A stretch of 64,000 nucleotides of DNA, from assembly GCA_038496445.1 (NCBI GenBank), contig JALMLS010000376.1, forward strand, positions 744,001 through 808,000. The letters run 5' to 3'. Under the pieces are notes generated by a model, which did no database searches, was not told the origin of the DNA, and saw only the letters and a program-made list of their open reading frames with translations. Positions 10,660 through 23,458 of the stretch are shown in pieces; the stretch's first letter is position 1, and each line of letters starts with the position of its first letter. This stretch comes from Trichosphaerium sp. ATCC 40318 (lineage: Eukaryota; Discosea; Flabellinia; Trichosidae). A program made the position numbers and the translations under genes.

Positions 10660-13214
10660 ATGTCTGTTGCGCCTCACCCTAAAAGCAGCCTAAAGCCTAG
10701 CAAGAAGAAGAAACAAGGTAAAAAGAGAGGTTTCTTTGCTCGAATATTTGGTCGCAAGCCAAAAGGTTTCAGACATGAACAACCTGAACGAGTACGGCGA
10801 TTAATAGTACGAATACAACAACTGAACGCGCCTAGCAACTTAATAAACAAGAAACACTCCGTCAAACAAACAGGCGCGCATTATTAGCTTCTCGTATATG
10901 TGCAGAAGGTCCTGAGGAAGATGAAGAACAAATGATGAAGTACGTGCTTGTTTTGGTTATTTTGGAAATGTACTGTTGTGCAACTTGCCAAAGCCTTACG
11001 AAATCAATAGAACTCTTCGTAAGGAAGAGGATATGCGTAGAACTTTAAGAAGAAAGGAATTACAAGCTCGCGATTCTGCTTTTAAGACTATGACGCTAAG
11101 AAAGTCACAAGCGTACGTTATTTCAAATAAAAGCCTTGAGGAGCCTTCTTTTTTTTTTTTTTTTGATTTCAGATAGTGCCAAGAAGGCGCTCCGTCAAAT
11201 GCAAATGTCAAGTCAGGAAGAAGAAACTACAACGGAAGAACAGACTCCCAAGACAGATACTGATGCTGACGCCTCAACTGATGAAGATAATGGTGATACC
11301 AGTGCAGAAGATGTCGACGATTCTGGAGAGGACGCTGGAGATGATGATAATAAGCCATCAAGCGCAAGAGCTTCTCTCAAAGAATCAAAAAGACCTTTAA
11401 GTAAATCACAAAGAAAGTCACCTAGGTTCGTGCAATTAGCTCCTAGAGGCAAAGGGTGGGATGACGTACGTAAATCAGCAAGAGGAAAAGAGCTTAAAGC
11501 AACTACTGGTGATGAAGTTACAGAAAAGTCGTCATTAGGAGACGTTAGTAGTACATTGCAATAATGAGTGACAACTTATTTGTTTTTAGATGCTACAAAA
11601 GTTTTCAGATGAAGCATTGCGTAATTCTCAAGCTTATGTAACTTCTGATTTACCTCAAATGCAAAAATTAAAAGATCGTGTTGCTGAAGAGCATGATAAC
11701 ACTGAAGAACAGGAATCTATTTCTTCAGAAACATTAGATGACAACAAGAGTCAGACAGTATCACATGTGGAGTGTACACCTGAGAGAAAGCAAGTGCCTA
11801 TCAAAGTGTCATTGGCGAAAAAGATTGAGGAACCTGTACCAGAAAACCAAGAAGATACTGACGAAGACAGTACAAATGAGCAAGAGAATGAAGATGAAAT
11901 AGGCGATCAAAACGAAAATGATGAAGAAGCAGAAGAACCTAAAGACGAAGAACCTGAGCCAGAAACAGAAGATTTGAAGGGTGAAGAAAAAACGACTTCA
12001 AAGAAACTTCCATCTGCGACACCTCCTAAACTTCCGCAATCGCGTCCTCCTGCAAAAATAGCACCAAAGGTGCCGCCAAAGGTATACATTCGACTATATC
12101 CATATGTCTAAATAGCTATTCTAGAAAGCGCCTGCGAAGCTTCAAAAAAGATCTTTCAGACCAAGATCAGGGTTTCACACTACACCAAAAGCACCTGATA
12201 GTTCATCAGGACCCACTGGTGTACCAAAGAGAGGACCTCCAAAGACACCACCTAAGACACCTGCAAAAAAACAACCTACTAAGCTTTGGAACAATAAGCC
12301 AAGAGCAAAAGGAAACTTGGGTTCTCTTTGGGAACAAAGGCTAGCAAGTAATAACACACCTAAGAAAAAACCTGAACTACAAACTCGAGCTTCTCTTGCA
12401 GCTCTTAAGAAGGGTGGAAGAGTGAACGCATGGGAGCAAAGACAACAAAATAATAAATCACAAGAAAAGACTCCAGCACCAAGAAAGCTGCCTAAAAAAG
12501 TAGGTATGTCAGCTTGGGAGAAGAATCAACAAGCAAAGGCTGAGCAAGCAAAATCTACACCTACTCCCGCAGGCCGTCCAAAAAATAAGATTGGTCTATC
12601 AAAATGGGAACAAAACCAACAATCACAACAACAGCAGGAGAAGCCTAAACTTCGAGAATCTGTGGCAAGATTACAAAAGCAACGATCAGAAGACAAAGAA
12701 GGAAAACAACAAAAGCGAGCAAACGTTGCTGCCCTACTACAAAAAGGCGTATGTTATTATCCTGGTGTTGTATTACGCTTTACTAATATTATATCTAGGC
12801 TATGTTTGGAGCACCAAGACCATCTAAACCATCACCATCTGGACCACAAATAGAAGATGAAGAAACACCTTCACAACCTTTTGAAAGTACTCTTAGTGCT
12901 GAGCCTGTACAAGAACCTAAACCGTCAGGTGCCCCGCCTAGAAGACCACCACCAAGGCGTGCAGGCAACATTGTTTCCTTACCTGACCAGGGAGCTGGTG
13001 TCACAGGATGTACGATCATCGCAAAAGTGTAACCTTATTTTCAACTGACGCTAATGTAGTAGCACCACCACAGGAAGAGAATACAGTTGAAGCCGCTCTT
13101 GAGGTGCTTGTACCTACAGCGCGTCTTGATGTTATTCAAAAAACAAGAGCACGTGGCCCAAAAGGTAGAAGACCGCCAAGTAGAGCAAAGAGAAATGTTG
13201 TAAAAAAAAAGTAA
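10660..13214 (+). CDS. Long charged low-complexity protein with W-E motifs and a CPI-like C-terminal motif
   Basis: About seven exons. The N-terminus is basic (KKKKQGKKRGFFARIFGRK). It is followed by RKEEDMRRTLRRKELQARDS, a long acidic E/D-rich middle and a proline-rich part (PPKTPPKTPAKK). Between about 12310 and 12720 a motif recurs four times at 30-45 residue intervals: SLWEQR, AWEQRQQ, AWEKNQQ, KWEQNQQ, each after a basic K-K-x-G element. Near the C-terminus is ARLDVIQKTRARGPKGRRPP followed by SRAKRN. R-A-R-G-P-K-x-R-x-P strings occur in actin capping-protein interacting (CPI-like) segments of Aim21-type and related proteins, so a cortical actin role is possible. No folded domain is visible. 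The first intron joins CGA to CAACTT (about 10799-10842) to keep frame. Confidence 0.75.
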
Positions 13215-13355
13215 AGTAAAAAATTTCTGTGCTAAGTCAGTTCTATTAAGCACTGACCACGAATTAAACTGAAATTGCCTCATTGGTTTCTATTATAACG
13301 TCGGCAATTTCATAGACCACCCAAGTAAATAAGGAGAATAAGTGCAGCGAAATAA

Positions 13356-15559
13356 ATGGCAAAAGTTGGTACAGAGGACGAGGGACCTCCATTATGTTAT
13401 CGAATGGTAGATCCAGACAAAGCTGACGATCTACAATGTGGAATTTGCTTTCAAGTAACCATCAACGTTATCATTGGCGAAATTACTAAATGATAGCCTA
13501 GATACTTGATACTCCGCGCCAATGCCAAAATGGTCACGCTTTTTGTTACAAATGTATTACTCAAGCTATAGAGCAAAACGGCGCTACATGCCCACACTGT
13601 CGCGTAAATTTGGACAAGACTAAGCTCGGTAGAAGTCTTTTCCTCGAGAAATACCTTCGGTACGTTCAAATTAAATTAAAAGCTTCCAAAACACGCTTGC
13701 ATACAAATATAAAAGATAAACACACCATAAAACCATCACAATAGAATTCTGAATTTAACTTTGCAAATAGAGAAGAAGAAGTATGGTGTAGATGGCACTA
13801 CGCCGTACAAAAGTCTAGCAACAGTTTAGCATATCAAGAATTAGTTGTAGACAAAGACGGTTGCAATGAGAAGTGTACTATAGAAAAAGTCCGCCAGCAT
13901 GAGGTAGAGTGTCCGTTTAGAATAGTAAGATGCCAATTTAGCAAAGTACGTTTCTACCAAGAGTAGAATATTCTATTTTAGAAAGAAACATCCAAAATAC
14001 GCTGTTTTTGTTTTCGTTCACCTGACTGTACCGCCTTTGATGTACACAACTTTTTCATCATAATACCTTATTTTACTTTTATTAATTTATGTGAATTTAT
14101 GAATATGTAGGAATGTGGAGAACTACGAGCTGGCACGCTATTTATCGCAATACACTTTTATTGTGTTTTTTTTTTTGATATGTTTTTTTTTTGCTGTTGT
14201 AATTTGTGTTTCTTTGGCTCTCTTGTTAATAGTTAGTTTAGCGAATATTATAGAACATGCTAAGGTTTGTGAATTTAGGCCTAGTGAATGCCGTCATTGT
14301 CGCATAGAAGTAAGTTATTGCTATTTGTCGCCATGCGACTGGTATTTTTCTCTTTTTTTTCCGTCTTCTACAGAGTCTTAGTTCTGTTTTTAGGTTTCCT
14401 TCAAGGATATGGAAAGGCATACACTACAGTGTCCGCAAGCTCCTGTACAATGTCAAGCATGTGGACTCGAATTAAGAAGACATATGTTAGAACAACATCA
14501 ATTCCATGAATGTCAAGAAAAGTTACAATTATGCACTTTTTCTGATTGTGGATGTGATGTTAAAGTATTACGTAAAGATATTAAAGCTCATGTCGAAGGA
14601 GATCTTATAAACCATATAATGATGATGAAAAAGACATTTATACGTGAATTAGAACGACAGAAGACATACTTTCAGATGGAGCTTAAGGTAAAGAATTTTT
14701 TTCAAAAAACCAAGGAGAAAAATAAGTCGACAATTTTCTTGAGTTCTTGGTGACTTTTTTTGGTTTTAAATATGGTGTTTGTTTCTTTATATATCTGAAA
14801 ATATTGTTTAGAAGCGTGATGAAAAATTAGAGCGATTAATGTCAATATCTAAAGGAAATGAAACGAGGTTACATTGGGTTATTTGTGATTGGAAAACACA
14901 GAGGAAAAAACCTTATTTACAGAGTAGAAAATTTTCTTATTCTGGTTTTACTTGGTTCATTGGGATGTATACAGATGGTACTCATATTTTAAAATGAATT
15001 TAAATTTTTTCAAACCAAAGATAGGCCTGTAAGACTGCGCGAGTTTTTTCTCATTTTTTTCTTTTTTTTTGGTTTAAATGCTTCTCCTCGTAATACTTCT
15101 TTTTTCTAAAATTATTCTTTAGGTGACAGTAACGATAGCGAGGGTTTTTTATCAGTGTATTTATTTATGGATTTGGAATCACAACTTCCAGTGGGAAAGG
15201 TAAAACCAAAACCTCATCCTTTTTTTTTGTAACTAATTTGTACTTGTTTTTAACTGTTTTGTAGCATGTTGCTTTAGATTATTATATTACATTCCGTAAC
15301 CACAAAGACCTATCAAAGTCTTTGAAGATGGCATTTAGCTCAGATTTTCCTATTAAAGGAGGCCAAGGATGGTACGAGCTGATTTTTTTTGAGCTTCACT
15401 TTGTTATTGTCGAACAAAACAAAATTAAATTTTAATGTTAGGGGTGACAGACACGCTCTTCGGTCTCAAAAAGTAACAGAAGCAAATGGATTTGTTCATT
15501 CAGGAAAAGTTGAAATAGAAATCACAATTTATAGATCACATACTTATTGGGAAATTTAA
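13356..15559 (+). CDS. TRAF-type protein: RING, TRAF zinc fingers, coiled coil, MATH domain
   Basis: Multi-exon. Domain order: RING finger (CGICFQ, then RQCQNGHAFCYKCI and TCPHCRVNLDK), a spacer (EEEVWCRWHYAVQ), several TRAF-type Cys/His fingers (CPFRIVRCQFSK; EHAKVCEFRPSECRHCRIEV; RHTLQCPQAPVQCQACGLEL; HECQEKLQLCTFSDCGCDV), a coiled coil (KKTFIRELERQKTYFQMELK), and a MATH/TRAF-C beta-sandwich (TRLHWVICDWKTQ, SYSGFTWFIGMYTDG, LSVYLFMDLESQLPVGK, ITFRNHKDLSKSLKMAFSS, VHSGKVEIEITIYRSHTYW). This is the standard TRAF layout, common in dictyostelids and other Amoebozoa. It is expected to be a trimeric cytosolic E3 ligase or scaffold. The zinc-finger part is interrupted by T-rich introns at about 14148-14240 and 14311-14395. 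Confidence 0.87.
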
Positions 15560-16217
15560 TAATGAGTTCAATCGCATTAGAACATTTTGATTGAAGAATT
15601 TATTTGACAAACAATCAAAAAAAACATTCTGAAACTGGCCTCTGCTTTCAAAGAAAACAAAAGGCTCCATTAATCTTCTATAACTCCTTTCTCTTGTTTA
15701 AAAGGAATTTACACTGTAATATACATAATAAAACAATACTAAATAGTGCTAATACTTGATGCTTTCTTTTATCGACAACAATACAAGATGTGACAAATAT
15801 CAAGATAGGTTACAAAGTTTTGAAGCCGGATTGTAGTAGGCTACCTATTGTTGTGAAACGAAATTGAGACTACTGCACACAACTTAACAGGATTGACGCT
15901 AGTACCTGTGGTTAGCACAGACAGAGTTGACCTTAAATAAAGCTATAGTATTTTAGCTGTAAGCTTACCGTTTCAAACATAACTCCCAATTAGTACCAAG
16001 CATGTGACTACTTCTGCTTCTTCTGGTCTTACCACTACCATAACGATACACCAGTGATAGCTTGCGTACTAGTATTTCAAAAAACGAAATGTCTCTATAT
16101 CACTTGTGGCTATCATCCGCTCCCTTAGAACATATATTTTCTACAGAGGCATTAAGTCGAAGGCGTTCAGACACATGTACTGAAATATCTTGAAACAATA
16201 AAACTGGGAAAGACAAA

Positions 16218-16532
16218 TTATTTACAACAACATTTTATTTCTACATTTTCCTTATTTAACACGAAGTCTAAGCACATATAATTAGTTCTATATCTCTCTG
16301 GTGTTGTAGTTCCTAATGTGATATTTCGAGAGTTTTGACTTGACGAAGAAAACTTGTTGATTGAGGCTATCTTGTTTGGTTTTTTATGTAGATCCTTCTT
16401 TAGGTTTATTGTAATTTTACCTTTAAAAGGTTTCTTTTCATTTGAAGCTCTTGTTTGCGGTTTACATCTCCAGTGCCGTATTTGACTGAAGTATGGTGTT
16501 TTCTTACTTGGTTTGTTATAGATGCAAGCCAT
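16218..16532 (-). CDS. Small basic hypothetical ORF
   Basis: Open frame of 104 codons rich in Lys, Asn, Ser and Thr (for example KKPFKGKITINLKKDLHKKP). It has an ATG start and no visible intron, domain, signal peptide or membrane segment. Its K/S/T/N-rich make-up resembles the plus-strand ORF at 17292-17549, but I could not align the two convincingly. It may be chance; nothing around it supports expression. Confidence 0.25.
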   Translation of the reverse strand: MACIYNKPSKKTPYFSQIRHWRCKPQTRASNEKKPFKGKITINLKKDLHKKPNKIASINKFSSSSQNSRNITLGTTTPERYRTNYMCLDFVLNKENVEIKCCCK

Positions 16533-16717
16533 GGTAGAGGAGTGGTTGCTGTGGATGTATGTTTTGTTGACTTTTGCATTATTTCGAACAACCTTCAGTG
16601 AAGGTACCTTGGAAACAAACTTTTGTTCGAGGACCAGTTCGAAAAAATACTAAATTCAACATGTGTCAACAAACGGCATTTACAATACTAATAATAGACA
16701 ATCATATGTATTAAAGT

Positions 16718-16755
16718 CATAGTAGTCTTACAAAACCATAGTAGTCTTACAAAAC
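16718..16755. repeat. Two perfect copies of a 19-nt unit
   Basis: The unit catagtagtcttacaaaac occurs twice head-to-tail and is followed by the first four bases of a third copy. It lies in the gene-poor spacer. It is probably slippage, with no evident function. Confidence 0.8.
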
Positions 16756-17291
16756 CATACCCGAGATACGACCCGAACACGTGAACAAACTATTTTCAAC
16801 CTAAAGTTCTAATAAGCGCTAGTTTGGTAGTAGAGAGAATGCTGCAGCTAGCCTGGACTATGTATATACTCGTAAAAAGTTCAAAGAAGACGAAACTATG
16901 GTAGTTTAATTATGGGTATGTAAAAGACGGCCCAAACTATTCATATGGCGTAGGCGATGTGACGATATAAACTCTCTACGAGCGAAGTTAGTAGAAAAAT
17001 CTTTCAAAGGCACGTATTTGGTTAAGTGAGGGAAAGTGCTGGCACAAAAGCGTACAATGGTATCTATGTGTTAATTTACCGGTAATCTTTCCCTTTACCA
17101 TTATTAAAATAACACGATGGTTTCCCATTCATCTTTTTTGTGTTGATGTCATTTTCGAAAAAAACGCCATTCAAGTTTTGCTAAGTTCAACACGCATATC
17201 TTTCTGGACATAAACACAGATCATTGAATGCCACTAATAACTCATAAACTATACAATTATTTGTACAATAATAGACCAAGTACCAAGTGAA

Positions 17292-17549
17292 ATGTGGAAG
17301 AGCATCAAACGTAAAAGCAAACTACAATCTTCTATAAATCGTGTAAAAAACTTAAGAAAAAAACCTTTTCATACAATGATTGATGGCGAATATGTATCTA
17401 CTACACCTTTCCAAAATGATCAAGAATCATATCACATGAATATTAGCGTCACTAGTAATACTGGAGTAAATACTGAAACGACGCAACAACAGCCTAAAAG
17501 TCTGGAATATACAAAAAGCTTAAAAAACTATGGCACTAAACAATATTGA
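17292..17549 (+). CDS. Small basic hypothetical protein
   Basis: An 85-codon uninterrupted frame starting MWKSIKRKSKLQSSINRVKN, then a Ser/Thr/Gln/Asn-rich part ending NYGTKQY. The N-terminal third is strongly basic. No domain or membrane segment is recognised and no splice sites are needed. AT-rich sequence flanks it on both sides. It could be a real orphan gene or a chance ORF. Confidence 0.4.
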   Translation: MWKSIKRKSKLQSSINRVKNLRKKPFHTMIDGEYVSTTPFQNDQESYHMNISVTSNTGVNTETTQQQPKSLEYTKSLKNYGTKQY

Positions 17550-18274
17550 ACAAAGAAAATTCTACGAATACACAAACAAATATGTAAATAAATCCGTTAT
17601 CACTGTTCTTATTTTTTACATTGCTTCTGATGATGGTGACTCTCAGTTTAAATAAAAAGTTAAAAAAACATGTCGTGTTTTCTTGTTGTTGTACTCACGC
17701 ATTTACATGCGTTTTTGGCGTATCATACGACATTCTTAGGTACTCGACAGACAAAATATATCACTCTCTATCCTACTAACACAACTTTGAATGCGTGTAA
17801 CGCGCCTTGTGAAGTTACCTGTGTGATTGTTGTGCAATATCAACAGTGACATAAACCAATACAGAGCTAAACAAGCTATTTTGGACTGTCACCTCACGTA
17901 TATTGCTAAAGGTAACGACTTGTTTTAGTAAATTATTAACTATTCCCTCAACGGTATTTTACTGGTTTTGGGCCAAGAGTAGGTTAACAACCTCCTAAAC
18001 TTGTTTATGCAAAACTGTTCACTTCTCTAAACTAGTCACCATCGCCTATGCGAAATCACGTGAGCAAAAAACTAAGAACAATAAAAAAAAAGAGCTATTT
18101 TCATACAGGGAGATATTTAACCATGTTCATTACGAGATTCTAAAACTACTCTTGCCAGTGTACAATAATGGTGACCTTCCCACTTCGTAATGGGATAGTT
18201 TTGGGGTCAGAAAAATTCCTTGTTTTTCGTTTTCAGTGGCCTCCCATTATTTAGCACCGCTTTCTTTTTCTTTA
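17550..18274. other. Spacer upstream of adhesin-like gene
   Basis: No coding exon could be supported. It contains one CACGTG near 18056 and an AATAAA-like signal near 17655. It probably includes the promoter of the membrane protein starting at 18275. Confidence 0.4.
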
Positions 18275-21200
18275 ATGATACGGAGTATACAAGGTAAAGT
18301 ACCCAGATGCGCTGTAAATATTTTCCGAATCGAAACAGATTTTTTAAATCAAAACCGGTTGAAACACCGTGAATACTGTTTATATTAGCGTTAATACTAT
18401 TATTCTTGAGTTGTGTTTACATTTGGGTCTTTTTTAGGGTTTGTTTTGATATTCTTTGTTTGTATTTGTACTGGACAACAAGTTATACGATGGACAGGCG
18501 CAACAAGCATGGATTGGGGGTACGTAACCTTGACAATCCTTACATTTTAAAAAACGAAAAAAAATTATGTGGATATCCATAAATTTCGCAGAGATTCATT
18601 TTTTTGCGACCATTGCTCCCATCCCAAGTACTGTAAATAGTACTGATGGCTATTGTGATTGTCGGGAAACTAATAATGGGTTTATTAGTAACCTTACGAT
18701 TTTTGATTGACTGTAATACCTTTATCTTTGTATCTGTGTTGACTAACGATTTGTTTTCTGTTGCAGAGATTTAGCGAACTGGGATTGTCAAGGACCTCTT
18801 TGTAATTCCGCTCCTATACCGCCTGATTCAGGTACCGCAGCTTGGACGATTGGGTTCCCACAATGTGTACGTCATGTCACGCTGTTATTTTTTGGATATT
18901 TACTATGTTATTTTAATCTAAAAAAAAACTCACAGGCATCCAACGTGGAGATGATTATATCATATTCTGTAAACTGGCCTGAAATAGAGTTTACTGGAGG
19001 TACATGTCCAAAAGTTTCTCTTCATGGGGATTTATCGATAGCTCGGTACATCATTCTTTTTTTTAAGGTGTCACAACAAAAACAACTAAATATCCCATTA
19101 AGCATGCGTACTGGTAGCTTTCTAACAGCAGTTCTACGTTTTTACGGAATGAGAAGTACTGTAAGATAACAACAAACCGCCACGCAATGTATTTTTCGTA
19201 GTACTGATAGCTTGTCAACATAGCTTCGACTTTTATTGGGTACCTTAGCAATGAGAGAGCTGGTTGTTGCCAACAGTTTAACCATCACAGCAGCTGTACA
19301 CTTATTTGATTTGAAACCTAATTTAACATGTGATTAACACGTGATATTAGAACGTTGAGTTTGGCACACTTACACTTACTGAAGATACTACTTCTGTTGC
19401 TTTTAATGTTGGCGAGTCCAGTTCTAATTTCATAGGAACAATTACGGGACAAGCCAAAACAGACACTCAAGTCATAACGCTGCGAACAGACCAGAATCCA
19501 ACTGTTCCTTTTGTACGTATAAAACAGCACGGAGGGTTTTTTACGGCAGTTCGCTTTTAATTCGAATTTGTGGATTATTATTTTGTTTTACTATCTCATG
19601 ATTATTACATTGGGGACAGAGCACATACAGAACTTTATTGTTGACTTAATATAGGTGGATATGAGGTTATTGATTTCTGTTTCAAATAATGGAAGTGCAC
19701 TTCTACGGTTTGATTCATACGCAAACACAATAGATGTAACCGGCTATGTAATGTACGATTTTTTTTTTGACAACGGAACTTTTCTTCTAACTCACCTCAC
19801 AGTGTCAGTGGGCCAATCTCTATGGAAAACACAGGCGGTGTGTTCAAATACAGTGGACCTATAACATATACGGGCGATCACGTGCTTCAGATGTTCCCGG
19901 TACTATTTTTAGACGCAAGAACTTTGAGTTTGTGACTTTTTTTTTAGAACAGCGTAGTAAACAATGTAATGAACAGTACAACAGCAGATTCTTCTGTAAA
20001 GTTCTATGGATCTCTGCACTTCACATCTACATCATCTGTTCTTGCTGTTAATATAAAACCAATCGACAGCTTTCCTGTTGATAACACGTACAATGAACTA
20101 ATACTTGATGGTAATTTCGAAAACACAACAGTGGATTGGGGTGTTGACAAACAACTAACAATACGTACGAGTCTCACTTTTTTCTTGTTTACCCTCAGCT
20201 AACTCTCAAAAACAGGACAAACATTAAGTGATCATACAGCAACATTAAAATCAATGAACGTTAAAACTGTTTTGTTTAATTCAACCAACATTCAAATTGA
20301 CGATTTAACCATCCCATCAACTGAAACAGTGACACTAATCGAGTACGTAGTCCGTCTTTTTTCTTAAATTTTTTTTTATCACGTGTGCAGGCTAATGATC
20401 AAAAATATAGCTCTTCAGTACAAGCAATACTATCAGATAGTATCACTTCTATTAAACTCGATATGCAAGATTCAACATTTATCCTACACGCAAGTAAAGC
20501 ACATACAACTTCAATTGAAGTTGTTAAAGCCACTCAAACAGCTAAAGTAGACTTAAACGGAGGCTTCTTCAATCTACCTCAGGTACACCAAGTAACGCTG
20601 TAAACTTTATTACTGACATAAATATAGGATATGGGTCACATGCATAGAACGCCTGTAGAGATAAGCGTAGCTAATGGAACTCTAAACCAGCGTCAAAACA
20701 TCGCAAATATCTCATCATTGATTTTGGGTGGAACTGTCAAGTTCGGAATTTATGAGCTTACTGATTCTTCTGTCTTGATGTCTGGTATGTATGATACATA
20801 TACAATACAATTCAAAGATGGAGCTATAGTCGATATCGAATTTCCTGGTAATTTCCAAGAACCAGAAGACCCAATAGATGTCTTACTAATCAGGTAAAGA
20901 ATTCAATCAATCACTTTTTTCTGACTTTTTTCTCATCTAGCACGGCTTCTCGGGCACCTCTTAACCTTCCTAAGCTTGTAACAAATCTTACAATAGTCGT
21001 TACAACAACTCTTGAAAGGCCTGCTGAAGGAGGAGTATATCTGAGAGTTCAAAAACAAGTTTCTCCAACAACTTCTCCACCAACAACTGAACCGCCTACA
21101 ACACTTCCTCCTGAGCCTGTTGCACCAAGTTTTAATGATTCTTATTTTGATAATAGAACATCTTCTCGTATAACTTGCATTGATTGTGGTAATTCATTGA

Positions 21201-21319
21201 GTGGTGGTGCAATAGCTGGTATAATAATAGTAGTTTTATTCGTTGTCGGTGTTGCTGTAGTTGGCGGATTCATTTGGTGGAAGCGACAATCTACTCTGAG
21301 TGAAGCAGCGGCGTCATGA
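18275..21319 (+). CDS. Large adhesin-like type I membrane protein
   Basis: Many exons. Exon 1 (MIRSIQ) joins a hydrophobic signal sequence (GFVLIFFVCICTGQQV). The mature start RWTGATSMDWGDLANWD resembles the W-x-G-x-x-S-x-D-W-x-x-x-x-N-W opening of beta-helix/autotransporter-type secreted proteins. The body is a long Ser/Thr/Asn-rich beta-solenoid-like region with many N-glycosylation sequons (for example MNSTTADSS, ENTTVDW). A proline/threonine stalk follows (TTSPPTTEPPTTLPP), then a Cys pair (CIDCGNSL) and one membrane helix (AIAGIIIVVLFVVGVAVVGG) with a short cytoplasmic tail. It is expected at the cell surface, perhaps in adhesion or particle recognition, which is inference. A comparable protein lies on the minus strand at 23849-25905. 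Confidence 0.72.
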
Positions 21320-21608
21320 CGTATCCTATGGCTTTACTTCAAAGAGACAAGAAAACAGAGTTGTCAGTATCAGTATAATAAATAAAATAAAATTCGTAAA
21401 AAAAAAGTGTTAAGAATTATAACTCAATCGTTGGTTGTCATCACGTGAATTTAGCCCTCCCATATTTTATCCGAATACTTTACTAATACTTACTAGTATT
21501 AGAGTTGAAATAAAGACGGAAAACAAACAAGCCAAGCGTTTGAGACTAATGAAAAAAAGCAATAAAAAAATTAAGTTTGTATTTTACAGGTAGAAGCTTT
21601 CCACTTCT

Positions 21609-22880
21609 TCAAGGAACCCATCCATGTGCTTGTGCGACTCTTACAAAAGCCTACAATACTTTAAAACGAATTATAGGTTTTTAAACAAAAGCAGTGCTAT
21701 CAGTACCTCTCTAGCCTCAGCTTCTGAGTAGTCATTAAAAGCATTGTCCATATCAATTAATGCAGACCCTTTTTATTTGGTAAGAAAAATGAACTCCACA
21801 ATGGATGATTACCTTCTGTGAGTAAGTTCCTTATCATTACTATAAGTGGTTCAAGTTGAATATCCTTATTCCAACCTTGTAAATAGATCAATAAGATAAT
21901 CAACAGTTCAATGATTTTTTAGGATTTTGGACCAAAAACACTCACCACTTCGTGTTAGCTCAAGTACACATATACTACCACCTATCTACAAAGGTTATAA
22001 TGTTAGTACACGCGTTTAATAAAATTAAGACTTTACTTACAGTTATGTGCCCAGTGTATTGATGAAATCTTGGAAAAACCTAAACAATGTCAATGTCTTA
22101 CAAATAGAATTTGTCTTTTTTTTTCCAAACCACATACAACTCTCATAAACGGAGGAGAGTGAGGAAAATCAGATTGAAAGATAACCTAGTCATTAATCAA
22201 TAAATCGTAATGAACAAAAGCGACGAAAACTCGAAAGAAACCCAGAAAGAGCTACAAGAAGCATTGGATTTTTTTTTTTTTGAATTAAATCAACACTTGC
22301 CTCCAGCAAGATGTGATCGCGTCCAGGTCTTGTAGATTCATACATAAACAGATCTTGATGAACCTACACGCCGTTTGGTTAACATTAGAAGAACTCATGA
22401 AATGATGACATACTTGGGTTCCAACTTCAAAACCATTGAGTTTTATGTGCCATTTGTATGCATTGTCTTCGACCAGCGAGACTTTTTACGAAATTACTCT
22501 CAACCTAGCTTGTACGTGTACGAACCTTCGAATCCTTGTTTTCCATAGTTAGGTGCTGTTACAAGCTTCTTGAAGCGTTGTAGTAGATCTTGTGTAGCTT
22601 CTTTTGATGCTTTTTGAGGCGTAAAAGCTGTTGATGGCAGTAATTCGCCATTCAAAAGGTTTTTTGGGGTTGTGTTGAACAGTACGTTAACTGGTTGTTT
22701 TTTTACGGCTTTTTTTGTCGGTTTTTTCTTCTTGATCGGCTCATTAAGTTTTTGAGGCGAATTAGATGTGTTTTTGGTGATTTTAGGTTTTTTGACCTTC
22801 TTGGCCTTTTCCTCAACTGAGCGTTTCCTTTTTCGCTGCCTTGAGTGCACTTTGGGAACGACACAATCATCAGCGTCCAT
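21609..22880 (-). CDS. UBE2Q-like ubiquitin-conjugating enzyme
   Basis: Starts MDADDCVVPKVHSRQRKRKR with a roughly 100-residue Lys-rich N-terminal extension, then an E2 fold spread over about seven exons. Elements: AYKWHIKLNGFEVGTQ, VHQDLFMYESTRPGRDHILL, FPHSPPFMRVVFPRF (the E2 P-x-x-P-P region), GGSICVLELTRSGW (active-site Cys in the UBE2Q-type GGAICMELL context), LEPLIVMIRNLLTEGSALID, NDYSEAEARE, and a final AFVRVAQAHGWVP. The order and the HGW ending match UBE2Q-family E2s. The usual HPN motif is absent, as in other UBE2Q members. It should transfer ubiquitin with non-canonical chemistry or substrates; the nuclear-looking basic N-terminus suggests nuclear location. Confidence 0.82.
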
Positions 22881-23092
22881 TTTGTAGGTCTTGGCAAAAA
22901 ACAGCTTTTTTTTTTAAGTTTGCTTTCAAGCTTAACAAGAAAGCCTTTACGGCGCTTTACAGCTTCTGGTTCTTTCCAGTGGTACTCGCATCACCCTCCG
23001 TTACGGTACAGTATTGATAGACCTGAATGTAGCCAAGGAACTACCTTAACTCAATACTCAAAGTCACAACGTGTCAAAAAACCAAAACCTAA

Positions 23093-23458
23093 ATGTCACG
23101 ATTTCAAACAACCGTCTTGTCTCTCTTATTAGCTACATCAATATCAACAGCGTTTTTGCTATTTTATTACATTAAATACAATGTATTTCCTTCTAAGGCG
23201 ACGGTATGTTAGTATTATCACGTGATCACGTACCTCTTCGTCTAAAATTTTTAATTTTAATTTTAGGACGCGTATTTCATCATTGAAGAGGAGAAAATGA
23301 ATGTAAACATCATAGAACGCAACCTGATATATTTAATTGGAACTGGGATTGTTCTATCTTTGCTATCTATGATCGCAATGAAACCTTCAGATCATTTCAG
23401 AAAAAAAGCGCTCATCAGAGAAATGGAACGTAAACTTGCTCTTTTGCGAGCAAGCTAA
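23093..23458 (+). CDS. Small two-TM membrane protein, unrecognised
   Basis: Two exons separated by an intron at about 23204-23267 give 100 residues. The first membrane segment is in VLSLLLATSISTAFLLFYYI; a short loop reads KYNVFPSKATDAYFIIEEEK. The second is NLIYLIGTGIVLSLLSMIAM, followed by a basic tail (KKALIREMERKLALLRAS). Both ends probably face the cytosol. Size and layout resemble small accessory subunits of ER membrane complexes, but I cannot assign a family. It is head-to-head with the UBE2Q-like gene, about 210 bp apart. Confidence 0.7.

Larger units (their letters stand above)
15560..17291. other. Gene-poor spacer
   Basis: The longest gene-poor stretch of the window. It contains a weak minus-strand open frame (separate entry), a 19-nt tandem duplication (separate entry), AATAAA-like signals after the TRAF gene and one CACGTG near 16780. 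Otherwise I see only scattered AT-rich sequence and no RNA gene. Confidence 0.45.

Noticed and set aside
16600-16680. Possible tRNA T-arm (GTTCGA-containing stretches)
   Set aside because: No matching acceptor, D or anticodon arms can be drawn; no tRNA found anywhere in the window by eye.
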